NCBI GenBank assembly: GCA_017304655.1 | Contig: JAFKLY010000002.1 | Location: 558,001 to 622,000 of the forward strand | From: Sphingomonas sp. | GTDB lineage: Bacteria > Pseudomonadota > Alphaproteobacteria > Sphingomonadales > Sphingomonadaceae | Direction: 5' to 3' | Length of the DNA stretch: 64,000 nt | Shown: one piece after another, positions 37,002 to 45,379 of the stretch | How positions within the stretch are numbered: position 1 is the first letter of the stretch | Layout of the letters: each line of letters begins with the position of its first letter | Position numbers and translations under genes: made by a program | The notes under the pieces: model-generated | Database searches by the model: none | The model's input: only the letters and a program-made list of their open reading frames with translations | Told to the model about the DNA's origin: nothing

Positions 37002-38465
37002 TCAGGCAGCGACAGGCAGCTTGCTGCCATCCGCCCAGTTGCCGTGCAGGCCGGAGCGGATGCGGACCGGCAGCTTGGCGCGGGCGATTGGCCCGGCGGC
37101 CAGGTTGAGCGCATCCAGCACCACCAGATCGCTGTAGTTGGTGATGAGATTGTCGACGAGCGCGATGATGTAGCCGTCGCCTTCCGCGCTGTCCTTGTGC
37201 CGGGGCACGAAGCAGGGCTCCTGAATGATCGACTGAGGGCCTGCCCACCAGCAATCCTCGGTGCGCGCAACCAGATCCCAATGGCCGATCTTGTTCATCT
37301 TGAAGCCGCTTGCCCGGCCGCGCTCGAACTCCATCGGCATTTCCGGGTCCATCACCAGGCCCCAGCCGTGGCGATAGGGCTGGCCGACGAAGCGCTCGTC
37401 GATGCGCGGGAATTCGTCGATCCAGTCGGTGATCTTCTCGACGCTGGCGAATTCGTCGCTGTTCGAGGCCATGTCGACCGTCCAGCGCGTCAGGAAGGGG
37501 CGGGCCGCAACCGGATCGAAGCTGTCGTCGTGGATGTCGGGGAAGAAGGGGAAGCTGTTCCCTGCCGCCTCACACGTGTCAAAGTGGATCTTCGTGCCGT
37601 CCTGATAGGCGTTCATGACATGGCTGGCGAAGCAGTTGTCGCGCTTGAACCAGCGGATGTCGGAGCCGTCGCCGCCGCGCTTGAGGACGCCGAGATAGAC
37701 CGGCAGCGTCTTGTCGAAGCCGAAATGCGGCTTGCCGTCCTTCAGCCGGTCCCAGTTGCTGGTGATCGGCACGATGTGGAAGACGGCATAATCCTGGGTC
37801 ACGCCGAAATCGTGCATCATGCAGTAATAGGGCACCTTGAAGAAGGTCTCGAACAGCAGATTGCCCTGCGGGTCGATCTCGAAATAGCTCACGTCATCGG
37901 TGAGCAGGCCGGTCGCGGCATAGCCATGGTTGCAGAAATTGCCGGTGATCGGGTCGATCTTGCCATGGCCCGAGAAGGTCTCGTTCTTGAGCTTGCCGTC
38001 GAACCGCGTGTAGCCGTCCGTCTCCAGCGTCAGCGGGTCCATGAGCAGGCAGGGGCTGTCCTCCTTCATGGCGTAGAGCTTGCCGGCGTGGACCATGACA
38101 TTGGTGTTCGCGGTGCCGCGGATCATGCCCTTGACGCTCTCGTCGTCGGTCAGCGGATTGCGATAGGCGCCGAACAGGGACTTGCCGGCCGCGCGCTCGG
38201 CTTTCCACTTGTCGGTCTGGGCGTAGCGCTGGCGGAAATCGACCTTGCCGTCATGGAAGTGGAACAGGCTCACCATGCCGTCGCCATTGAAGAACTGGTC
38301 GTTCTCGAACTTCGGCGGGAACTGGGCGTCGGGGTGCACGCGATGGAAGGTGCCGTTGAGTTGCGATGGGATTTCGCCTTCCACCTCCAGGTCCAGAATG
38401 TCGCCTTCCAGCCGAAGGGGGCGGAGGACTCCGGTCATGCCGGGCGTATTGGGGTAGTGGGCCAT
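37002..38465 (-). CDS. carotenoid-oxygenase-family dioxygenase, lignostilbene/isoeugenol type
   Basis: A 487-residue non-haem iron oxygenase that should split a carbon-carbon double bond next to a phenolic ring, giving aldehydes such as vanillin. The four iron-ligand histidines are placeable at 167 (SGHGK), 218 (MMHDF), 282 (SHVMN) and 474 (GLHGN). Tyr101 (GAYRNP) and Lys134 (AMKED) match the Tyr/Lys pair that binds the 4-hydroxyl of stilbenes in NOV1/LSD-type enzymes. This favours a hydroxystilbene, isoeugenol or vinylphenol substrate over a carotenoid. The ATG at 38465 gives the usual family length. It has its own terminator and an FNR-like box upstream. Confidence 0.88.
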   Translation of the reverse strand: MAHYPNTPGMTGVLRPLRLEGDILDLEVEGEIPSQLNGTFHRVHPDAQFPPKFENDQFFNGDGMVSLFHFHDGKVDFRQRYAQTDKWKAERAAGKSLFGAYRNPLTDDESVKGMIRGTANTNVMVHAGKLYAMKEDSPCLLMDPLTLETDGYTRFDGKLKNETFSGHGKIDPITGNFCNHGYAATGLLTDDVSYFEIDPQGNLLFETFFKVPYYCMMHDFGVTQDYAVFHIVPITSNWDRLKDGKPHFGFDKTLPVYLGVLKRGGDGSDIRWFKRDNCFASHVMNAYQDGTKIHFDTCEAAGNSFPFFPDIHDDSFDPVAARPFLTRWTVDMASNSDEFASVEKITDWIDEFPRIDERFVGQPYRHGWGLVMDPEMPMEFERGRASGFKMNKIGHWDLVARTEDCWWAGPQSIIQEPCFVPRHKDSAEGDGYIIALVDNLITNYSDLVVLDALNLAAGPIARAKLPVRIRSGLHGNWADGSKLPVAA

Positions 38466-38530
38466 GCTCGCTCTCCTGTGATGACATCTCAACAACTTTT
38501 TCGGTGATGCCAGATTCTGGAGGGCGCGCG

Positions 38531-38544
38531 TTGACTGGGATCAA
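38531..38544. promoter_or_regulatory. FNR/CRP-family-like box upstream of the dioxygenase
   Basis: TTGAC-TGGG-ATCAA lies about 66 bases upstream of the dioxygenase start and differs at one position from the FNR/FixK consensus TTGAT-N4-ATCAA. Confidence 0.4.
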
Positions 38545-38676
38545 TATGGGTTGGATTCACCTATTTTCCGGCGCTTCCAGGCCGCCGGCATTGGCTTGGC
38601 CTCGATGGTTCGGACTCTGTCCGGACCGGCAGACGCGGCCCCAAGGCCCAGCGCCTGCCGGTCCGGATGAGGAGGA

Positions 38677-41600
38677 TCAGAAGGCGACGCCGAGGGAGAC
38701 GCGCGCCGAATATGCCGGGCTGCCCTGCGTCTGCTCGGCACTGGCCGAGACGGTCCAGGTATAGTCGAGCCCGCCGCTCAGCACACGAGCCTCTGCCAGC
38801 CAATTGCCCTTGAGTGCATCCGGTGTGAGCGTGAAGTCCGCCCCGTCGGTGAAATGGGCCACGGTGTTGCCGAGCGCGCCACCGATCCGGTTGCGCCGTC
38901 CACCTTCGAGCTCAATTGTCAGCGGGATGCCGTCGGCGGATCGGGTGCCGAAGCGATAGATGCCGGTCAGTGTCGTGGTTGCATAGGCCGCATCGCTCGT
39001 CCGCGCGGCTACGGTCAGGTCGACAGCATCGCCGCCGCCGCTTTCGGTATAGCCGTTTTCATGCAGGCGGTAATAATCGAAGACAGCCATTGGCTTGAAT
39101 GAGACGCGCTCGCCCATTTCGATCTGATAGGAGATGCCGGCCGTGCCCGAATAAAGCTGGCCGTTCCAGTCGGCGGTGGATGTCCGCGTGAAATCCGTGT
39201 CGGAGACCGTACCGGTGAAGGTCCGTGACCCCTCGAAGCTGGAGAGCGTGAAACCAATGCGCGCGAAGGTATAGAGGGGGCCGCTGCTCCGTCGCCAGAA
39301 GGCGCCGAACTCATAGGCATTGGCCTTCACGGATGCGTTGGACGCCGCATTCTCGTTGGTGCCCGAAAGCCACGCGAAGGACAGGCCGAGATTGCCGATG
39401 CCGGTCTTGCGCTCCCAGCCGCCGGAGAGGCCCCAGCCGTTGTTGCTATAGCCCGCCGTGTCGGTGGCGTCCTTGCTGCCATGCCATTTGAGCACCTCGA
39501 ACCAGCCGCCGAAATCGCTGATGTCGAACATCGTATTATTGTTGGTGAGATGGCGCGTGGCGAGGCGGGAGCCGCGTGTCAGCAGGTCGAACGTCCCGCC
39601 GGCATGATCCGGCAGCAGGCCGTTGAACTGCGTAGCAAGCGTGCTCTGATCCTCGATTTCGAGCAGGCTGGCCTCGACATAGCTGTCGGCTGGCGCCGCA
39701 GCGAGAATGGCGCTGTACGCGGCCGCCTGGCTGCGGGTAAGCCCGAGTTCGCTCGCCGTCTTGCGCTCGATGTCCAGGATAACCTCGCCGGCGCTCTGAT
39801 CGACCGTGACGGCGCCCTTGAAGAGGAAGGGCAGGTCCGTCTCGTCGGACGAGAAGCTCGGCGTGCCGGTGATCTGGCCTGCGGTCAGCACGACATAGCT
39901 GCCTTCGGCCTCGCTCAGCATGCTGATCGAGGCGGCGACGTGAGCGCCATCCGCGAAGGTCGCGGTGCCGACCACGAACTTGGGGTTGGTGTGGGTCTCG
40001 CCGTCGATCGCGACCTTGATGGTGCCGCCGGATGCGACGTTGAGCGTCTGGAAGGCAACGTCGCTCGTGCCGCTCGCGTAGAGCGTGCCGCCATTGACCG
40101 TCACCGCGAGGTTGGCGCCGCCGGTGACCGTACCTGAATAGAGCGCGGTGCCAGAGAGGGTGATGGTGCCCGCGAGATCGTTGAAGGCGGCGGTTCCGAT
40201 GAACTGCGAGGTATCGGCCAACGTCAGCGTGCCGATGCCGGACCCGAAGTCGACCTTACCCTGATAAATGGCGTCGCCCGAGAGCGCGACGCGGTCATTG
40301 CCCGCGCCGAGCGAGGTGTTGCCCTTGATCTGCCCATCGCTCACCGTGATGAGGTCGTCACCCGAACCGGTGAGGATCGCGCCGGTGATCTGCGTGGTGA
40401 TCGTCGCTTCCAGAGAGTCTGTTTCGTCTGGCGGCGTATACTGGTTGATCGTCACGCCGCTCGTATTGGCAGAAAGATCGATCGCCACGACGATGTCCTC
40501 GCCCGATCCACCGGCCGTGATATAGCCATTGGTGTTGATCGTCGTCAGCGTGCCGGAAAGATCACGAATGGCATAGGTCGCGCCCTCGCCGGGCGAGCTG
40601 ATGCTGGCGCCGATCGTGCCGCTGTTGTCGATGACAGGCACTGTGGACCCTGCATTGATCAATATGCCGGTGGCTGAGGCGTCATTGGTCGTCGCCACCA
40701 CGCGCCCGGTGACCGAGATGCCGCCGGGCATCGACACCGCGCCGCCCTGACCGCCGATGACGAGCGCAGTCGTGTCCGTGTTGCTGTAATATGCGTTGGA
40801 GAGCACGGAGCCCTGGACAACCAGCGAATGGCCGTTGCCGGACACTGCTCCGATGGCGGTGTCGCTCGCGCCGCCAATGCGCAGGGCGGCGCCGTTGCCA
40901 TAGGACTGGATGACGCCGCTGCCTTCATTGGCATCGAGGATTCCGTCCGCGTCGACATCGGTATTCGTGGAGCTGGTCGTCGGCGGAACGGCGATGATGA
41001 TGCCGCCCGCGACATTCCCGGCGACGGACACGGCCGGCGCGCCCACGCGTAGGTCGCTGCGGGAGAGGGACATCGTTACACTGTTGTCGTTCGTATAGCT
41101 GGCGAGTTGCGTGATCGTGTTCTGCAGTCGCAGCACGCCGCCGATATTGCCGGTCAGGTCCAGGGCGCGCGCGCCTTCGCCAACGACGGTGATCTTGCCG
41201 TCGATCGCGACATTGCCGCTCACGTCGCCAGCGCTGATGCCCACGCCATAATCGCCGACGACCGTGATCGTGCCCGATGACAGGAGCGATCCCGTCAGCG
41301 CGCCATCGACGCGAATGCCGGCCGAATTCAGGCCTTCCACGGTGATCGTGCCGCTGTTGTTCACATCGCCCGTGAAAGCGCCGCGCAAGCGGATACCCGC
41401 GCGGTCGGTCGCCGCGGCGATCGGACCGTCGACCACATAATTGGAGTCGTCGTCCGCAGCCACGAAACTCTCGGTGATCGAGATCGTGCCGCTGTTGGTG
41501 ATGGTAGAAGCCAGTCCGCCAAGCACGTCGATGCCGGTCGTACCGTTGGCGCTGCCGAGCGTCAGCTTGCCGGCGTTGCTCACCGTGTTCGCGCTGTCCA

Positions 41601-41802
41601 TCGTGATCGCCGATCCACCGCTCAGCGTGATGACGCCCGCGTCGGTCACGACGATATTGGCGGGGCTGCCGTTGCCGGCCGTCGCGGTGCGCACGGCACT
41701 CGTGGTTTCCGTCGAGATGGTGAGCTGGGCGGTCGCGGTGCCGGGCAGAAGGGCAAGAAGGAGAGGGGTAAGGCTCGTCGTGGTTCGCAAAATCCGCAAC
41801 AT
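38677..41802 (-). CDS. type Va autotransporter, large repeat-rich passenger
   Basis: A 1041-residue autotransporter. A signal peptide ends near residue 25 (GTATA), and the passenger (to about residue 760) is rich in Ser/Thr/Gly with recurring beta-helix-like units of the form NSGTITV / GDVSGNVAIDG. The C-terminal beta-barrel domain of about 260 residues starts around FDISDFGGWFEVLKWHGS and ends in the outer-membrane-targeting phenylalanine (SLGVAF). No protease or lipase motif is visible, so adhesion or surface layer function is the default guess. The ATG at 41802 is chosen for the signal peptide. The N-terminal passenger is clearly related to the gene that starts at 63713. Confidence 0.87.
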   Translation of the reverse strand: MLRILRTTTSLTPLLLALLPGTATAQLTISTETTSAVRTATAGNGSPANIVVTDAGVITLSGGSAITMDSANTVSNAGKLTLGSANGTTGIDVLGGLASTITNSGTISITESFVAADDDSNYVVDGPIAAATDRAGIRLRGAFTGDVNNSGTITVEGLNSAGIRVDGALTGSLLSSGTITVVGDYGVGISAGDVSGNVAIDGKITVVGEGARALDLTGNIGGVLRLQNTITQLASYTNDNSVTMSLSRSDLRVGAPAVSVAGNVAGGIIIAVPPTTSSTNTDVDADGILDANEGSGVIQSYGNGAALRIGGASDTAIGAVSGNGHSLVVQGSVLSNAYYSNTDTTALVIGGQGGAVSMPGGISVTGRVVATTNDASATGILINAGSTVPVIDNSGTIGASISSPGEGATYAIRDLSGTLTTINTNGYITAGGSGEDIVVAIDLSANTSGVTINQYTPPDETDSLEATITTQITGAILTGSGDDLITVSDGQIKGNTSLGAGNDRVALSGDAIYQGKVDFGSGIGTLTLADTSQFIGTAAFNDLAGTITLSGTALYSGTVTGGANLAVTVNGGTLYASGTSDVAFQTLNVASGGTIKVAIDGETHTNPKFVVGTATFADGAHVAASISMLSEAEGSYVVLTAGQITGTPSFSSDETDLPFLFKGAVTVDQSAGEVILDIERKTASELGLTRSQAAAYSAILAAAPADSYVEASLLEIEDQSTLATQFNGLLPDHAGGTFDLLTRGSRLATRHLTNNNTMFDISDFGGWFEVLKWHGSKDATDTAGYSNNGWGLSGGWERKTGIGNLGLSFAWLSGTNENAASNASVKANAYEFGAFWRRSSGPLYTFARIGFTLSSFEGSRTFTGTVSDTDFTRTSTADWNGQLYSGTAGISYQIEMGERVSFKPMAVFDYYRLHENGYTESGGGDAVDLTVAARTSDAAYATTTLTGIYRFGTRSADGIPLTIELEGGRRNRIGGALGNTVAHFTDGADFTLTPDALKGNWLAEARVLSGGLDYTWTVSASAEQTQGSPAYSARVSLGVAF

Positions 41803-42116
41803 CGGCTGGTCCGTGACAGGAGGAAAATCGGTTGCGGCTGGCCCGGGGGAAGCCATCCGGGGGAGGAGGCAATGGCTGACCGGGCATGAGAGGGAACGCA
41901 GACCGCAGGCCGAGGTGTTAGCAAGGGAGAGCAACCACGTCGGACCGACGGCCTGCGTTCCTTTCTCGACAGCCGCACCGGGCCTAACGGGCGAACCCGT
42001 GCAAACCCTTCGCCCGGTCGGGAAAAAATCCTGAATGGCCGAAGGTAAGCAAGTCAGTTACCGTTCAGAATCATCGCCATAGATGTGCGGGCGGTGATGA
42101 CAGGGGACCGGCCGCA
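41803..42116. other. intergenic region, autotransporter / ECF sigma gene
   Basis: About 314 bases between divergent genes. I see no gene and no convincing operator; it must hold both promoters. Confidence 0.4.
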
Positions 42117-42752
42117 TTGACCAGCGAAACGCAAGCGACAATGAGCAGGCCGAGCATGTGCCCGCCGCTCCGGTTCGACTCATCCGCCGATCCCACCGAT
42201 GAGCAGTTGATGAATGCGGTCGCGGAAGGTGACGTTCCGGCGTATGAACAGCTGGTTGACCGCCATTTGCGGTCTGTTTTTCGGCTCTGCAATCGTTTGC
42301 TCGGGGATCGGCACGAGGCCGAGGACCTGACCCAGGAGAGCTTTGCGCGCCTGTGGCAATGCGCACCCAACTGGCGCCCGAGCGGCGGTGGGGTGCCGGC
42401 ATGGCTGCATCGGGTCGCGACCAATCTCTGCTTCGATCGGCTGCGTCGCCAGCGCGAGATCACGGTCGACATTTTGCCCGAGCAGACCGATCAATCACCC
42501 TGCGCGGTCAAACGGCTCGAGGCCCATCAACTGGAGGAAGGCCTCCAGACCTGCCTCGCGCGGCTGCCGGACCGGCACCGGGCTGCCTTGCTGCTGAGCT
42601 ATTATGAGGGCTATAGTAATCTGCTCGCTGCGCAGATCATGGATATGAACATCAAGGCTTTCGAATCCCTTTTGCTGCGCGCCCGCCGCCGCATGTCGCA
42701 GGAATTGCGCCAGGCCGGAATCTGGAGCGAGGATCTGGAGGCGCTGACATGA
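42117..42752 (+). CDS. ECF-type RNA polymerase sigma factor
   Basis: A 211-residue group IV sigma factor. Region 2 runs through AYEQLVDRHLRSVFRLCNRLL with EAEDLTQESFARLW, and region 4 through LPDRHRAALLLSYYEGYSN and the helix-turn-helix NLLAAQIMDMNIKAFESLLLRARR. The start may instead be an ATG a few codons downstream (42141). The stop overlaps the next gene as ATGA, the usual arrangement with a cognate anti-sigma factor. It is divergent from the autotransporter gene, which is a possible target. Confidence 0.88.
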   Translation: MTSETQATMSRPSMCPPLRFDSSADPTDEQLMNAVAEGDVPAYEQLVDRHLRSVFRLCNRLLGDRHEAEDLTQESFARLWQCAPNWRPSGGGVPAWLHRVATNLCFDRLRRQREITVDILPEQTDQSPCAVKRLEAHQLEEGLQTCLARLPDRHRAALLLSYYEGYSNLLAAQIMDMNIKAFESLLLRARRRMSQELRQAGIWSEDLEALT

Positions 42753-43507
42753 GTGGTGAGCGCTCCGATGCCACGGCTGCGCTCGGCGCGGCGCTGGCGG
42801 GATTGCCCGAGCCGGAGCTTCCTGCCGGCCTCAAGGCGCGTATCTTGGCGCAGGCAACTGCTCTGCCACAGCAGCCGCGGCGCGACAGCATTGTCGCTGC
42901 CGTGCCAGCCACTGTTCTGAGCGCCCCTGTCGCGCGCTTCAGGGCTCGGCCGCTCTGGGCGGGGGCGGCAGCGGCGGCCATGGCAATTGCTGCCTCGGCA
43001 GCGGCTCTGTTGCTGCATGTCCCGTCAACGGGCGATCCGAAGCCGGGTGAGAGTGCGCTGGCGCTGGACGCCGCCGACGCCGCCGCGCAGAAATCCTCAG
43101 TATCTCGATCGGCCGATACCAGCCTGCCGGCGGTAGAACCGAAGGCAGCCGCACAATTGGCCGATGCCGAGCCGGAACATATGCCCAGACATTCCGTCCG
43201 GTCTGCCAAAGTTGCGCCTGCTCCCATGGGGGCGGAACAGAGTGCGCCTGTGGCTCCGTCCGCGGCGCCGGTTGCCCCGCCTGCGACAACGGATGGCCAG
43301 TCCAGGCCGCTGCAGGAGCAGAAGCTGGCCGAGACGGTTGAGCCGCCGCGCCCCGTACAAGGGCCGCCGGTTCCGAACGATCTGCTGACACCGATTGGCG
43401 ATGGCGCATCGGGCACTGGGCTCGGCATTGCCGGCTCCGCTCGCCCGGCCAGCCCGCCGCCCGTCAGCCGGCCTGGCCCCGGCGCTGGTGGGCCGCCGCG
43501 CCGCTGA
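42749..43507 (+). CDS. putative membrane-anchored anti-sigma factor
   Basis: A 252-residue protein coupled to the ECF sigma gene by an ATGA overlap. A short N-terminal cytoplasmic region (about 65 residues) is followed by one membrane segment near 69-88 (GAAAAAMAIAASAAALLL). A long Ala/Pro-rich periplasmic tail ends in PGPGAGGPPRR. No zinc-binding HxxxCxxC motif is visible. Position and topology suggest an anti-sigma factor; sequence similarity alone does not prove it. Confidence 0.65.
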   Translation: MSGERSDATAALGAALAGLPEPELPAGLKARILAQATALPQQPRRDSIVAAVPATVLSAPVARFRARPLWAGAAAAAMAIAASAAALLLHVPSTGDPKPGESALALDAADAAAQKSSVSRSADTSLPAVEPKAAAQLADAEPEHMPRHSVRSAKVAPAPMGAEQSAPVAPSAAPVAPPATTDGQSRPLQEQKLAETVEPPRPVQGPPVPNDLLTPIGDGASGTGLGIAGSARPASPPPVSRPGPGAGGPPRR

Positions 43508-43642
43508 GGGCAGCTGGAGGGAAGGCGTTCGGCTCTAGCGCAGAGGCAGATGATCAAAGCCATGGATTTGGCTGCTGGGCTTTGTTAGCCTTTCATCTGG
43601 TGAACTCTAGGGCCACAACCCCGAACCAGCAAAGGCGGCGCG

Positions 43643-44863
43643 ATGACGGCTTTCGATCGCAGGGATTTCCTCGCCGGCCTCAGTGTCGCATTGGCTGGCG
43701 GTCCTGCGTTCGCTGCCGGGAAGGGATCGGGCGAAGGGCCGTCGATCGTGCAGCTTCCCTTTGCCAATGGCGAACGGCCGCTGGTCCGCTATCCGCAGAA
43801 GCGTCCGCTGATCCGCCTGACGACGCGCCCGCCGCAGCTGGAGACGCCCTTTCCCGTGTTCGCGGAAGGGGCGATCACGCCCAACGACGCCTTCTTCGTG
43901 CGCTATCATTTCGCGGACTTGCCGCTCGACGTCGATCCGGTGACGTTCCGTCTGGCGATCGGCGGTCATGTCGAGCGGCCGGTGTCGCTCTCGCTCGACG
44001 ATCTTCGGCGCCGCTTCCCGGTGCGGGAGATCGTGGCGGTCAACCAGTGCTCGGGGAATAGCCGAGGGTTCTTCGATCCGCGCGTGGGCGGCGGGCAACT
44101 TGGTCATGGCGCCATGGGCAATGCGCGCTGGCAGGGCGTCGCGCTCAGGGATTTGCTCGATCATGCTGGGGTGCGGGCAGGCGCGGCGCAGGTCGCCTTC
44201 AACGGGCTGGATATGCCGCCGGCGCCGACCATGCCGGATTTTGCGAAGGCGTTGGATATCGACCATGCTCGCGATGGTGAGGTGCTGGTGGCCTGGGGCA
44301 TGAACGGTGCCGATCTGCCATTCCTCAATGGCTACCCGCTGCGGCTGGTCGTGCCCGGCTATTACGGCACCTACTGGATCAAGCATCTGAGCGAGATCAC
44401 AGTGCTGGACACCGCCTTCGACGGATACTGGATGAAGAGTGCCTATCGCGTGCCGGACAATGACTGCGCCTGCGTGCCGCCGGGCGGCAAGCCGGAGAAG
44501 ACCCGGCCGATATCCCGGCTCACCATCCGCTCCTTCCTCACCAGCCATGCCGAGGGGGCGCGTCTGCCGGCCGGACGGGAGGTGGCGCTGAAGGGGATCG
44601 CCTTTGATGGTGGGCCGGGCATTTCCGGTGTCGCGGTATCGACGGACGGCGGCGCAAGCTGGCAGTCGGCGCAGCTTGGCGCCGATCTGGGGCGCTATTC
44701 CTTCCGCGAGTGGCAGCTCGGCGTGACCCTGCAGCCCGGCGAGCATCGGGTGATGGTGCGCGCAACAGGTCGGGGCGGCGAGACCCAACCGCTCGATCCG
44801 CTGTGGCAGCCCTCGGGCTATATGCGCAATGTCGTTGAGACGACCGTGGTGAGGGTCGTTTGA
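43643..44863 (+). CDS. SorA-like molybdopterin sulfite dehydrogenase subunit
   Basis: A 406-residue member of the sulfite oxidase family with a twin-arginine signal (FDRRDFLAGLS). The molybdenum-ligating cysteine is at about residue 136 in VNQCSGNSR. The Mo-cofactor domain continues through LPFLNGYPLRLVVPGYYGTYWIKHL, and a dimerisation domain starts near 290 with GVAVSTDGGASW. It is periplasmic by prediction and passes electrons to the cytochrome encoded next. Sulfite is the likely substrate by family, but related enzymes with other substrates exist. The stop overlaps the cytochrome start by one base (TGATG). Confidence 0.85.
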   Translation: MTAFDRRDFLAGLSVALAGGPAFAAGKGSGEGPSIVQLPFANGERPLVRYPQKRPLIRLTTRPPQLETPFPVFAEGAITPNDAFFVRYHFADLPLDVDPVTFRLAIGGHVERPVSLSLDDLRRRFPVREIVAVNQCSGNSRGFFDPRVGGGQLGHGAMGNARWQGVALRDLLDHAGVRAGAAQVAFNGLDMPPAPTMPDFAKALDIDHARDGEVLVAWGMNGADLPFLNGYPLRLVVPGYYGTYWIKHLSEITVLDTAFDGYWMKSAYRVPDNDCACVPPGGKPEKTRPISRLTIRSFLTSHAEGARLPAGREVALKGIAFDGGPGISGVAVSTDGGASWQSAQLGADLGRYSFREWQLGVTLQPGEHRVMVRATGRGGETQPLDPLWQPSGYMRNVVETTVVRVV

Positions 44864-45183
44864 TGGCGCGCGCGCTTCTTGTTCTCGCGCCGGCCGTGGT
44901 CGCCCTGTGCACGGTGGCTGCGGCGCGTCCGGTCGCTTATGCGTTGCCCGAGGAAACGCCCGTTGCGCTGCCGCCGGGGCTGGGCGCTGAGCTGACGGCG
45001 GCAACCTGTTCGGCCTGCCACTCGCTTGATTATGTGACCACCCAGCCGCGCGGCAAGGGCGCGCAATTCTGGAAGGATAGCGTCGCCAAGATGGTCAGCG
45101 TCTATGGCGCGCCGGTAGGCAAGGAGGATGCGGAGGTGATCGCGACCTATCTCGCCACGACCTATGGCGGCCCGGCACGATGA
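44863..45183 (+). CDS. SorB-like c-type cytochrome
   Basis: A 106-residue exported monohaem cytochrome c. It has a signal peptide in the first 22 residues and a CSACH haem motif in AATCSACHSLDYV. A methionine in FWKDSVAKMVSVYGAP is the likely distal ligand, and VIATYLATTYG closes the fold. It is the probable electron acceptor of the SorA-like enzyme directly upstream. The ATG at 44863 is preferred to a TTG one codon earlier. Confidence 0.85.
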   Translation: MARALLVLAPAVVALCTVAAARPVAYALPEETPVALPPGLGAELTAATCSACHSLDYVTTQPRGKGAQFWKDSVAKMVSVYGAPVGKEDAEVIATYLATTYGGPAR

Positions 45184-45327
45184 CGGGCGACACGTCCCCC
45201 GGCCTTGGCGAATGACACCATTCTGAGTGGGAATGTCGTTTCTGTACAAGAATGGACATTTGTCTCATTGTAGACAGGCCGGTGCGACCCGAGGGGCTCA
45301 CCAGCTTTTGGTGCTTCCCTATTGAAA

Positions 45328-45355
45328 CGGCCTGTCCGGCATCCCGGACAGGCCG
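45328..45355. terminator. bidirectional intrinsic terminator
   Basis: A 12-bp perfect stem, CGGCCTGTCCGG / CCGGACAGGCCG, with a 4-base loop. It is followed by AATTTTTCG on the plus strand and TTTCAATAG on the minus strand. It lies between the cytochrome gene and the convergent TonB receptor. Confidence 0.85.
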
Positions 45356-45379
45356 AATTTTTCGTCTTGATCGCGTGGA

